Source: CAZLHO01 sp964559455 (GTDB lineage Bacteria; Krumholzibacteriota; Krumholzibacteriia; LZORAL124-64-63). From it: a stretch of 64,000 nucleotides of DNA. The notes under the pieces were generated by a model. It had not been told where the DNA came from. It saw nothing but the letters and a program-made list of their open reading frames with translations, and made no database searches. Below, piece after piece: positions 46,949 through 54,635 of this stretch (positions are counted from its first letter, which is position 1; the number at the start of each line of letters is the position of its first letter). Both the position numbers and the translations under genes were made by a program. The stretch covers positions 18,257-82,256 of the forward strand of contig CAZLHO010000007.1 of NCBI GenBank assembly GCA_964559455.1, in the 5' to 3' direction.

Positions 46949-48229
46949 ATGACGAGGGAAGAAAACAACAAGATCGTCGAGGCCGCGGGCAAGACCGTGG
47001 ACGACGCCGTTTCCGAGGCGCTGCTCCAGCTGGGCGCGCGCCGCGACGAAGTGGAGATCGAGGTTCTCGAGGAGGGCAAGGACGGCGTCTTCGGCGTCTT
47101 CGGCCGCCGCTCGGCCCGGGTGCGCGTGAGCATGCGGCCCAAGCGCCGCCGCCGCAGCCGCGGCCGCGGCCGGCGCTCCGGCGACGAGGACCGCCCCGCC
47201 CGGGAGGATCGCGGTCGCGATGAACGCGCCGCCCGCGACAGCCGTCCGGCCCGCGACGAGCGCCGTGGTCGCGATGGCCGTCCGGCCCGCGACGAACGTC
47301 CGGCCCGCGACGAGAGTCCGGCCCGCGATGAACGCCCGGCCCGCGATGACCGCCGTGGTCGCGACGACCGTCGCAGCCGCGACGAGCGTCCGGCCCGCGA
47401 CGAACGTCCGGCCCGCGACGTGCGTCCGGCCCGCGACGAGCGACCGGCCCGCGACGAGCGCCCGGCCGCCGTCGAGCCCGTCCAGACCCCCGAGCCCGCC
47501 GCGCCCCCCGCGCAGCCCGCCCCGGTCGAGACGGCCCGTCCCGCCGCGGCCACCGTCGGGTCCGCCGGTTCCATCCAGGCGATGACTCTGGCCTCGCCCA
47601 TCGGCGACGTGCCCGTCGACAAGCTCGCCGAGACGCAGGAGATGTTCGCCACCAAGGTGATGAACCTCTCCGGCTTCCCCTGCCGCTGCGAGGTGAAGGA
47701 AGGGGAGTACAACCTGGTCAAGATCGTCACCGACGAGCCCAGCGCGGGGATCCTGATCGGCCGGCGCGGCAACGCGATCGACGCCCTCGAGATCCTTGTC
47801 GAGCGCATGAGCGCGCAGGCCGTCGGCGGTCCCGTGCACATGAACCTGGACATCAACAACCACCGCCGGCGCCGTGAGTCGCGATTGGTCGACCAGGCCA
47901 AGGCCGCGGTGCAGCGCGTCCGCGCCACGGGCGACGAGGTGCACATGATGCCGTCGGGCGCCCGGGAGCGGCGCATCGTGCACATGACGGTGGCCGAGGT
48001 GGGCGACGACGTCGTGACCGACACCATCGGCGAGATCCCGGACCGCCACGTCGTGGTCATGCTCGCCTCCGCGGCGTCCGCCGCGGACGCCGGTCCGGCC
48101 GCCGCCGAGGTCGTCGAGCCCGAGGCCGTCGTGACCGAGACGGCGGCGCCCGAAGCGGTCGCGCCCGAGACGGTCGAGGAACCCGCGACCAAACCCGAGG
48201 GAGAGGATTCGCCGGCTCCCGAGGCCTGA
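46949..48229 (+). CDS. khpB: RNA-binding protein KhpB/Jag with extended Arg/Asp repeat linker
   Basis: A 426-residue KhpB protein. Jag_N is at about 1-58 (AAGKTVDDAVSEALLQLGA, GKDGVFGVFGRRSARVRV). A low-complexity linker of RPARDE and RRGRDD units covers about 80-171. The KH domain has GILIGRRGNAIDALEIL (about 267-283), followed by the R3H domain with RERR-VHM (about 338-346). The C-terminal tail is Glu/Ala-rich. The usual KhpB linker is far shorter. The family binds RNA and affects cell elongation and division in Gram-positives; here it lies in the usual yidC-mnmE slot. Confidence 0.92.
   Translation: MTREENNKIVEAAGKTVDDAVSEALLQLGARRDEVEIEVLEEGKDGVFGVFGRRSARVRVSMRPKRRRRSRGRGRRSGDEDRPAREDRGRDERAARDSRPARDERRGRDGRPARDERPARDESPARDERPARDDRRGRDDRRSRDERPARDERPARDVRPARDERPARDERPAAVEPVQTPEPAAPPAQPAPVETARPAAATVGSAGSIQAMTLASPIGDVPVDKLAETQEMFATKVMNLSGFPCRCEVKEGEYNLVKIVTDEPSAGILIGRRGNAIDALEILVERMSAQAVGGPVHMNLDINNHRRRRESRLVDQAKAAVQRVRATGDEVHMMPSGARERRIVHMTVAEVGDDVVTDTIGEIPDRHVVVMLASAASAADAGPAAAEVVEPEAVVTETAAPEAVAPETVEEPATKPEGEDSPAPEA
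47243..47468 (+). repeat. Tandem 18-bp units encoding RPARDE-type hexapeptides
   Basis: About a dozen degenerate copies of an 18-bp unit (CGTCCGGCCCGCGACGAx) within khpB, interspersed with RRGRDD/RSRDE variants. Several adjacent copies are nearly identical at DNA level, so copy number may vary by slippage or recombination. Confidence 0.8.
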
Positions 48230-48246
48230 TCCAGGCCTAAGACACG

Positions 48247-48310
48247 GGGGCCGGCGACGCCGGCCCCGAAGAGGGGCGGCGCCGGTGCGCGGCCCCTTTT
48301 TCTTTCGCCG
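48247..48310 (+). terminator. Hairpins and T-run after khpB
   Basis: A GGGGCCGG/CCGGCCCC hairpin (48247-48267) and a second GC-rich hairpin (about 48273-48296) followed by TTTTTCTTT. It probably ends the rpmH-khpB transcript at least in part. Confidence 0.6.
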
Positions 48311-48339
48311 GCCGAGGGTGTACGCCCGGGGGGTTGCCG

Positions 48340-49737
48340 ATGAACGACCACGACAATGCAGTCGACACCATCGTCGCCGTCGCCACGCCCGAGGGCGTGG
48401 GCGGGCTGGCGGTCGTGCGCCTGAGCGGACCGGCCGCGGTTTCCGTGGCCGGGCGGATCTTCCGGGATCCGGGTTTCGCGCGCGGACCCGAATCGCATCG
48501 GGCCGTGCTCGGCCTCGCGGTCGCTCCGGATGCCGGGGAGGCCCTGGACGAGGTCGTCGTCCTGCCCATGCTGGCGCCGCGCAGCTATACGGGGGAGGAC
48601 GTCGTCGAGATCACCTGCCACGGCGGGGCCGTGCCGGCGCGGACGATCGCCGACGCCTGCGTGGAGGCCGGCGCCCGTCCCGCCGGACCCGGCGAGTTCA
48701 CCAGGCGGGCCTTCCTCAACGGCAAGCTGAGCCTGGATCGGGCCGAGGCCGTCGCCGACCTGATCCACGCCGAGGATCGCCTGGCGGCCCGCGCCGCCCT
48801 GCGCCAGCTGCGCGGCGGGATGGACCGCGAGATCGCCGCCTGCGAGACGCCTCTGCGCGAGCTGCTGGCGGAACTCGAGGGGGGGCTGGAGTTCGCCGAC
48901 GACGAGGCGATGTCGACGCCGGCGCCGCGCCTGCGCGCGGTGCTGGATGCGGCCCTGGACGAACTCGACCGGCTCTGTTCCTTCGCCGCGGCGGCGCGGC
49001 GGGTGCGCGAGGGCGTGCAGGTCGTGCTGGCGGGTCCGCCCAACAGCGGCAAGAGCTCGCTTTTCAATGCGCTGCTGGATCGGCCGCGCGCGCTGGTCGA
49101 CGACGAGGCGGGCACCACGCGCGACGTCCTTCGCGAGCGCATGGACCACGGCGATTGCGTCTTCGTGCTGCACGACACGGCCGGACTGCGCGAGGCCGCC
49201 GCCCGCGTCGAGGCCCGCGGGGTGACCCTGGCTCGCGAGACGGTGGCCGGCGCCGACGTCGTGCTGCTCCTGCGCGACCTGTCCGACCCCGATGCGGCGG
49301 CCGGAACCGCGGCCGCCGCCGAGATCGCGTCCCTGGCGCCCGTCGGCTGCGCCGTGATCGAGGTGGGCGCCAAGTCGGACCTCGCCGTTGCCGCCGATGG
49401 CGTACCGGGGTTCCTGCTCACCTCGGCCGCCACGGGAGAGGGGATCGTCGCGCTGCGCGACGCCTTGCTCGAGGCGGCCCGGGCGGGGGAGATGCGCGAG
49501 GCGGCGTCGCTGGGCGTGGCCTGGAATCGGCGTCACCGGCACAAGCTGGCGGCTTGCCGCGATGACCTGCGCGAGTTGCGCGACCTGGTCGGCGAGGGTT
49601 CCGAATCCGACGCACCGGCCGAAGTGTTGGCGTCCATGCTCGCCGCAACGCTGGCCGGCCTGGGCGAGATCACGGGCCGGGTCTTCACTGAAGAATTGCT
49701 GGATGTTGTTTTTGATAAATTCTGTGTTGGCAAGTAG
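48340..49737 (+). CDS. mnmE: tRNA modification GTPase MnmE
   Basis: A 465-residue GTPase that, with MnmG, adds carboxymethylaminomethyl or aminomethyl groups to U34 of tRNAs. The N-terminal folate-binding domain starts DTIVAVATPEGVGGLAVVRLSG. The G domain has G1 GPPNSGKSS, G2 GTTRD, G3 DTAG near residue 285 and a K-loop. The C-terminus ends FCVGK, with the catalytic cysteine. The ATG at 48340 is chosen; an in-frame TTG lies six bases upstream. The last 15 codons are unusually AT-rich (TTG, GTT, TTT, AAA, TGT), unlike the rest of the gene. Confidence 0.95.
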   Translation: MNDHDNAVDTIVAVATPEGVGGLAVVRLSGPAAVSVAGRIFRDPGFARGPESHRAVLGLAVAPDAGEALDEVVVLPMLAPRSYTGEDVVEITCHGGAVPARTIADACVEAGARPAGPGEFTRRAFLNGKLSLDRAEAVADLIHAEDRLAARAALRQLRGGMDREIAACETPLRELLAELEGGLEFADDEAMSTPAPRLRAVLDAALDELDRLCSFAAAARRVREGVQVVLAGPPNSGKSSLFNALLDRPRALVDDEAGTTRDVLRERMDHGDCVFVLHDTAGLREAAARVEARGVTLARETVAGADVVLLLRDLSDPDAAAGTAAAAEIASLAPVGCAVIEVGAKSDLAVAADGVPGFLLTSAATGEGIVALRDALLEAARAGEMREAASLGVAWNRRHRHKLAACRDDLRELRDLVGEGSESDAPAEVLASMLAATLAGLGEITGRVFTEELLDVVFDKFCVGK

Positions 49738-49828
49738 TTGCGAGATATTAATGTGTTGTTGGTTGTGTTTTTTGTGATTTGATGATTGAGCTGTGACGGC
49801 GAGGCCGTGCGGCGGGAGGTCGGTCGGC

Positions 49829-51736
49829 GTGATCACCTACGACATTCTGGTCATCGGGGGCGGACACGCCGGTATCGAGGCGGCCCTGGCCGCCGCGAGG
49901 CGCGGCTGCTGCACGCTTCTGGTGAGCCACGAGTTCGCCGGGATCGGCGTCATGCCCTGCAACCCCGCCATCGGAGGCCTCGGCAAGGGTCATCTGGTCA
50001 AGGAGCTGGACGTGTTGGGAGGCGAGATGGGACGCGCCATCGACGCCACGGGCATCCAGTTCCGCGTCCTGAATCGCCGCAAGGGCCCCGCCGTCCAGGC
50101 GCCCCGGGCCCAGGCCGATAAGTCGTTGTACAGCAAATACATGCAGAAGGTGATCCAGGATCAGCCGGGGCTCGAGGTGCTGGAAGGCGACGTCGTCGAC
50201 CTGCTGGTGGACCGCGTCGCCTCCGGGCCGCCCGTCGTGCAGGGCGTCCGGTTGGCCGACGGCCGTGACCTGCACGCGCGCCGCGTCGTTCTCTGTTCCG
50301 GCACCTTCCTCCGGGGGCTGATGCATGTCGGCGATCGCCGCACCGAGGGCGGCCGGGAGGGTTCCGGGGACTCGCGCCGCCTCAGCGGCGCCCTCGCCGA
50401 CCTGGGGGTCCGCCTGCTCAGGCTCAAGACCGGAACGCCGCCGCGCCTGCGGGCCGGAAGCATCGACTATGCGCGCCTGGACGAGCAGCCCGGCGACCCG
50501 GATCCGCGTCCTTTCTCCTTCCGCACCAAGGACTTCCGGCCAGAGCAGATATCCTGCCACCTGACCCGGACGACCGAGGCGACGCATCGCATCATCCGCG
50601 AGAACCTGGACAAATCGCCGCTCTTCGCCGGGGCCATCGAGGGGAAGGGACCCCGCTACTGTCCCTCGATCGAGGATAAGATCGTCCGCTTCGCCGACCG
50701 GACGAGCCACCACGTCTTCTTGGAGCCCGAGGGACGCGACGCCGAGGAGATCTACGTCAACGGGCTCTCGACCAGCCTGCCCGCCGAGGTCCAGGAGGCC
50801 TTCATCCATTCGGTGCCCGGGCTCGAGGAGGCCGAACTGGTCCGGCACGGCTATGCGGTCGAATATGACAGCGTCCCTTCGTGGCAATCGTCGCCGACCC
50901 TGGAGCTCAAGTCCTTGTCGGGCTTGTATCTGGCCGGACAGATCCTGGGCACGTCGGGCTACGAGGAGGCCGCCGCGCAGGGCCTGCTGGCCGGCGTCAA
51001 CGCCGCCCTGTCCCTGGCCGGCGAGCCGTCGCTGGTGCTGGAGCGCTCGCGGGCCTACATGGGCGTGCTGGTCGACGACCTGGTCACCAAGGACATCACC
51101 GAGCCCTACCGGATGTTCACGTCCCGGGCGGAGCATCGCCTGGCCTTGCGCTGCGACAACGCCGCCGAAAGGCTGCATGGAGTCGCCGAGCGCCTCGGTC
51201 TGCTTCCGGCCGTCGATCTCGAGCGCCTTCACGCTCGGGCGCGGGCGGCGGGGCGCCTGATCAAGGCGCTCGGCGGGATCTCGGCGCGCGTGGGCCCAGG
51301 TTCCGGCGCCGCTCCCGTTCCCGTCGTCCTGAAGCGGCGTGACGCCTCGCTGACGGACCTCGTGTCCGCCGCCGGCTCCTCGGGTGACGCATTGAGGCGA
51401 GCATTCGCCGCGGCCATGGACGGCGGAGCTCCCCATCTTGACGCCAATCTCCGCCGCGAGATCCTTGAACAGGCGGAAGTGGACATCAGGTATGAGGGTT
51501 ACGTTGTGCGCCAGGATCGTTTGTTGCGCAAATCAGCCCACCTGGATCTGATGGAGATTCCCGAGGATTTCCTCTATGATCACTTGAAAGCCATGAGCAA
51601 CGAGGCGCGTGAAAAACTCTCCCGCATGCGCCCGGCGACCTTGGGGCAGGCGGCCCGCATCGACGGCGTCCGCGCCTCGGACTTGGCGGTGCTATCGATC
51701 ATGGTGCCTCGGCACCGGGATCGAGCCGCGGGATAG
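49829..51736 (+). CDS. mnmG: tRNA uridine-5-carboxymethylaminomethyl modification enzyme MnmG
   Basis: A 635-residue FAD-binding partner of MnmE. The FAD motif is VIGGGHAGIEAALAAARRG, followed by MPCNPAIGGLGKGHLVKELD and GIQFRVLNRRKGPAVQAPRAQ. The helical C-terminal domain (FTSRAEHRLALRCDNA; from about 520 on) interacts with MnmE and tRNA. The GTG at 49829 has GGGAGG nine bases upstream; a GTG at 49793 would add 12 unrelated residues. The 90-bp gap behind mnmE is AT-rich and G/T-biased. The length is typical. Confidence 0.95.
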   Translation: MITYDILVIGGGHAGIEAALAAARRGCCTLLVSHEFAGIGVMPCNPAIGGLGKGHLVKELDVLGGEMGRAIDATGIQFRVLNRRKGPAVQAPRAQADKSLYSKYMQKVIQDQPGLEVLEGDVVDLLVDRVASGPPVVQGVRLADGRDLHARRVVLCSGTFLRGLMHVGDRRTEGGREGSGDSRRLSGALADLGVRLLRLKTGTPPRLRAGSIDYARLDEQPGDPDPRPFSFRTKDFRPEQISCHLTRTTEATHRIIRENLDKSPLFAGAIEGKGPRYCPSIEDKIVRFADRTSHHVFLEPEGRDAEEIYVNGLSTSLPAEVQEAFIHSVPGLEEAELVRHGYAVEYDSVPSWQSSPTLELKSLSGLYLAGQILGTSGYEEAAAQGLLAGVNAALSLAGEPSLVLERSRAYMGVLVDDLVTKDITEPYRMFTSRAEHRLALRCDNAAERLHGVAERLGLLPAVDLERLHARARAAGRLIKALGGISARVGPGSGAAPVPVVLKRRDASLTDLVSAAGSSGDALRRAFAAAMDGGAPHLDANLRREILEQAEVDIRYEGYVVRQDRLLRKSAHLDLMEIPEDFLYDHLKAMSNEAREKLSRMRPATLGQAARIDGVRASDLAVLSIMVPRHRDRAAG

Positions 51737-51755
51737 GACCGCTCCGGAGACGACA

Positions 51756-52532
51756 ATGCCTGATTTCCCCCCCGCCCCCGTCCTCGATCCCCATTTCCGG
51801 AAGATACTGCGTGAAGAGGTCTTGCGTTGGAATCGGCAATTCAGTCTGATTTCCCGCGTGGACCCGGAAGCTCGGGTCGAGGCCCTGCTCGATGAATCCC
51901 AGGCCGCGCTCCCCGCGTTCCTTTCCGGCTTCGCTCGTTTCGATCCCTCCGGGCGGGATTTCCTCGCCGGCGCGGAAGCTGTGGACCTTCGCTACGTGGA
52001 TATCGGCAGCGGCGGGGGATTCCCGGGTCTTCCCTGGTTCGGCATGCTGCAGGCCCTGGTGTCCGGCGCGGGCGCCGGACGCGCTCTTTCGGGCGCCCTG
52101 GTCGAACCCCGCCGCAAGCGCGCCTGGTTCCTGGAGCGCTGCCGCGATCGGCTGGGGCTGAAGGGACTCGAGGTCGTCGAATGTCGCTGGGGCCAGCGTC
52201 GGATAGCCGATTCCGTCGCCTTTTCGGCCAGCGACGCTCCTCGTCGGATCTGGATCCTCACCATGCAGGCCTTGAGACTCGACGATGACGATATTCTCGC
52301 CGGCTGGCGCCGCATGACCGGACGCGATTGCCTTCTGGCGGGCGAAAGCCTGGTGATTTGCCGGTTCCACGCCGAGTCCGAACCCCTGGACGAGAGTCTC
52401 CGCTCCCGCCTCCATCTGCCGCCCCGTCTCGATGACGACGCCCCGGGCGCCCCCCGCTCCCTGCTCCTTCCTCTGGCCGGCGGCCCCGAGGGGCGAGCCC
52501 TGTTGATTTCGCACTATCCCTCTGGCGGTTGA
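51756..52532 (+). CDS. rsmG: 16S rRNA methyltransferase RsmG, extended
   Basis: A 258-residue member of the RsmG/GidB family, which methylates N7 of a guanine in 16S rRNA helix 18. Motif I reads YVDIGSGGGFPGLPWFGML and is followed by LVEPRRKRAWFLE and a WGQR motif. The protein is longer than the usual 205-215 residues, with extra residues before motif I and a Pro/Asp-rich C-terminal segment. The ATG at 51756 has CCGGAGACGAC upstream. It lies between mnmG and the parS-containing gap ahead of parA, the standard gidA-gidB-parA order. Confidence 0.88.
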   Translation: MPDFPPAPVLDPHFRKILREEVLRWNRQFSLISRVDPEARVEALLDESQAALPAFLSGFARFDPSGRDFLAGAEAVDLRYVDIGSGGGFPGLPWFGMLQALVSGAGAGRALSGALVEPRRKRAWFLERCRDRLGLKGLEVVECRWGQRRIADSVAFSASDAPRRIWILTMQALRLDDDDILAGWRRMTGRDCLLAGESLVICRFHAESEPLDESLRSRLHLPPRLDDDAPGAPRSLLLPLAGGPEGRALLISHYPSGG

Positions 52533-52542
52533 TTCGGGTCTT

Positions 52543-52558
52543 TGTTCCACGTGGAACA
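52543..52558. promoter_or_regulatory. parS: parS centromere site 1
   Basis: Perfect 16-bp palindrome TGTTCCACGTGGAACA, matching the parS consensus bound by ParB. It lies 11 bases after the rsmG stop. Confidence 0.93.
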
Positions 52559-52577
52559 CGCCGAGGGTTTCTGGAAT

Positions 52578-52593
52578 TGTTCCACGTGGAACA
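52578..52593. promoter_or_regulatory. parS: parS centromere site 2
   Basis: A second perfect TGTTCCACGTGGAACA, 35 bp from the first centre to centre (about 3.3 helical turns). Its palindrome extends by one more base on each side. Confidence 0.93.
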
Positions 52594-52702
52594 ACAGAAT
52601 TGCCCCACGATCCTGCAAATAATCCACAACCACACCAGAAACAAGAATGGCGCCAAAGGCGATCTGGGGGTTCCTGCGAGGGGATGGCGGGGAGGCCTGG
52701 CG

Positions 52703-52736
52703 TTATCCACAGGTCGCGCCGAGAAGCTGTGGATAA
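52703..52736. promoter_or_regulatory. Second inverted pair of perfect DnaA boxes, upstream of parA
   Basis: TTATCCACA (52703-52711) and TGTGGATAA (52728-52736), 16 bases apart. A one-mismatch box TAATCCACA is at 52620-52628. The right box ends 13 bases before the -35 element of the parA promoter candidate, so DnaA could regulate parAB, or this may be an accessory origin element. Confidence 0.8.
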
Positions 52737-52749
52737 CACCGAATTGCTA

Positions 52750-52779
52750 TGGACAGTCCCTTGCAAGCCGCGTTATCTT
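52750..52779 (+). promoter_or_regulatory. Promoter candidate for parA
   Basis: TGGACA (52750-52755) and TATCTT (52774-52779), 18-base spacer; leader of about 46 bases. Confidence 0.5.
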
Positions 52780-52831
52780 GGGCCCCAGTCCAGCTTGCGG
52801 CATCACACCAGTGAAGGATGTAGCGACCCCC

Positions 52832-53656
52832 ATGGGCAAGATCATCGCCATCTCGAATCAGAAGGGCGGGGTCGGCAAGACGACCACGGCGGTCAATCTC
52901 TGCGCCAGTCTGGCCGTCGCCGAACAGCGAACCCTGCTCCTGGACCTGGATCCACAAGGGAACGCCACGAGCGGATGTGGTGTAACTGACTTTAAATCAA
53001 CAAGTTACGAGCTTGTTTTAGGCTCCGTTTCGTTGGCGGGAGCGGCTGTCGGGACGGAGACGCCCTTCCTGGACGTCGTCCCCAGCGACCGGCGCCTCGC
53101 CGGCGCCGAGATCGAGCTCGTCCCCCAGATCTCCCGGGAGCGGTTCCTCCAGAGCGCCCTGCGTGACGCGCGCGAGCGCTACGACTTCATCATCATCGAC
53201 ACCCCGCCCAGCCTGGGGCTGATCACGCTCAACGCCCTGACCGCCGCCGACAGCGTGCTGATCCCGATCCAGTGCGAATACTATGCGCTCGAGGGGTTGA
53301 GCCAGCTGCTGAGCACGATCCAGCTGGTGCAGAAGAGCCTGAACCCCGGGCTGCGCATCGAGGGCGTGCTGCTGACGATGTTCGACCAGCGCCTGAAGCT
53401 GTCGAACCAGGTGGCCGCCGAGGCCATCGACTACTTCGGCGACATCGTCTACCACACCAAGATCCCGCGGAACGTGCGCCTGAGCGAGGCCCCTTCCTTC
53501 GGCAAGCCGATCCTGCTCTACGACGCCGCCTGTCCTGGCGCGCTCAGCTATCTCAACCTCGCCTCCGAGGTGATCCGCGCCGGGACGACCGCGTCCCTGA
53601 AGGCCGCCGCCGGCGGCGACCCCGTGACTCCCGACAAGGAGATCATCGAGCCATGA
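52832..53656 (+). CDS. parA: Chromosome partitioning ATPase ParA
   Basis: A 274-residue Walker-type ATPase (Soj/ParA). The deviant Walker A reads KGGVGKTT, followed by LLLDLDPQGNATSGCG and FIIIDTPPSLGLITLNAL. It drives movement of ParB-parS complexes. No N-terminal extension with a helix-turn-helix is present, as expected for chromosomal ParA. The ATG at 52832 is chosen because MGKIIAISNQKGGVG is the family N-terminus; a GTG at 52811 would add seven residues. An AT-rich patch lies inside the gene (about 52978-53024). It overlaps parB by four bases. Confidence 0.95.
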   Translation: MGKIIAISNQKGGVGKTTTAVNLCASLAVAEQRTLLLDLDPQGNATSGCGVTDFKSTSYELVLGSVSLAGAAVGTETPFLDVVPSDRRLAGAEIELVPQISRERFLQSALRDARERYDFIIIDTPPSLGLITLNALTAADSVLIPIQCEYYALEGLSQLLSTIQLVQKSLNPGLRIEGVLLTMFDQRLKLSNQVAAEAIDYFGDIVYHTKIPRNVRLSEAPSFGKPILLYDAACPGALSYLNLASEVIRAGTTASLKAAAGGDPVTPDKEIIEP

Positions 53657-54612
53657 ATCCGAGACAGGATCGTGTCCTGGGCAAGGGATTGTCCGCCCTG
53701 ATCTCCGGCGCGGCGGACGAGTCCGGCCGCCTGGGCGACCGCGAAGCCCGCCTGCTTTCCGTCGACGCCATCGGCCTGAATCCCGACCAGCCGCGCAAGG
53801 CCTTCAACGAGAAGACCCTGGCCGAACTCGCGGATTCGATCCGCCAGGTCGGCGTGCTGCAGCCCGTGCTGGTGCGGCGCCTGCGTCCCGGCGAGGAGGC
53901 TCCCTTGAGCCTGTCCGAGCGCCTCGACCCGCAGGAGGGGGGACCGCGGCCGGCGCGCCCGGAGTACTGCCTGGTCGCCGGCGAGCGGCGGGTGCGGGCG
54001 GCGGCGCTGGCGGGCGTCGAGGAGATCCCGGCGATCGTCTGCTCCTACGAGGAGACCGAGGCCCTGCGCGTCTCGCTGCTCGAGAACATCCACCGCGAGG
54101 ACCTGAATCCCGTCGAGGAGGCCGCCACCTACCAGGAGCTGCTCGACGCCTACGGGGCCACCCAGGAGGAGCTGGCGACGATGCTCGGCAAGAGCCGCAG
54201 CGGCGTGGCCAACACCCTGCGCATGCTGTCGCTGGCGCCGGAGATCCTGGAGATGCTGCGCGAGGGCGGGATCACCCGCGGCCACGCCAAGGCCATGCTG
54301 GCGATCGAGGACGAAGCGGCCCGCCTGCGCCTGGCCAGGCTCTGCCGCACCCGCGGACTGTCGGTGCGGGAGTGCGAGCAGCGCGCCCAGGTCCTGGCCG
54401 GCGGCGCGCGCGCCCGTCGCCGCCGCAAGGCCGGGCCCGAGGAATCCCCCGCGGTCCGCGCCCTGCGCGAGCGGGTCGAGGAGCGGTTGGGCTCGCCGGT
54501 GCGCATCGAGCGCGACGTCCGCGGCAAGGGCCAGATCGTGGTCCGCTTCTTCTCGGACGAGGATCTCACCCGGGTGCTCGTCCGCCTCGGCATCGACACC
54601 GACCTGTCCTGA
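53653..54612 (+). CDS. parB: Chromosome partitioning protein ParB
   Basis: A 319-residue ParB/Spo0J CTPase and DNA clamp. The CTP-binding motifs are NPDQPRKAF, LVAGERRVRAAALAG and LLENIHREDLNPVEEA. The helix-turn-helix is EELATMLGKSRSGVANTLRML. The C-terminal dimerisation domain follows an Arg-rich linker (GGARARRRRKAG). A Pro/Glu-rich insert of about 25 residues (LRPGEEAPLSLSERL) lies between the two halves of the N-terminal domain. It should load at the two parS sites upstream of parA. The start overlaps the parA stop as ATGA. Confidence 0.95.
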   Translation: MNPRQDRVLGKGLSALISGAADESGRLGDREARLLSVDAIGLNPDQPRKAFNEKTLAELADSIRQVGVLQPVLVRRLRPGEEAPLSLSERLDPQEGGPRPARPEYCLVAGERRVRAAALAGVEEIPAIVCSYEETEALRVSLLENIHREDLNPVEEAATYQELLDAYGATQEELATMLGKSRSGVANTLRMLSLAPEILEMLREGGITRGHAKAMLAIEDEAARLRLARLCRTRGLSVRECEQRAQVLAGGARARRRRKAGPEESPAVRALRERVEERLGSPVRIERDVRGKGQIVVRFFSDEDLTRVLVRLGIDTDLS

Positions 54613-54635
54613 GCCCGATCGGATCCGGAGCCGCC

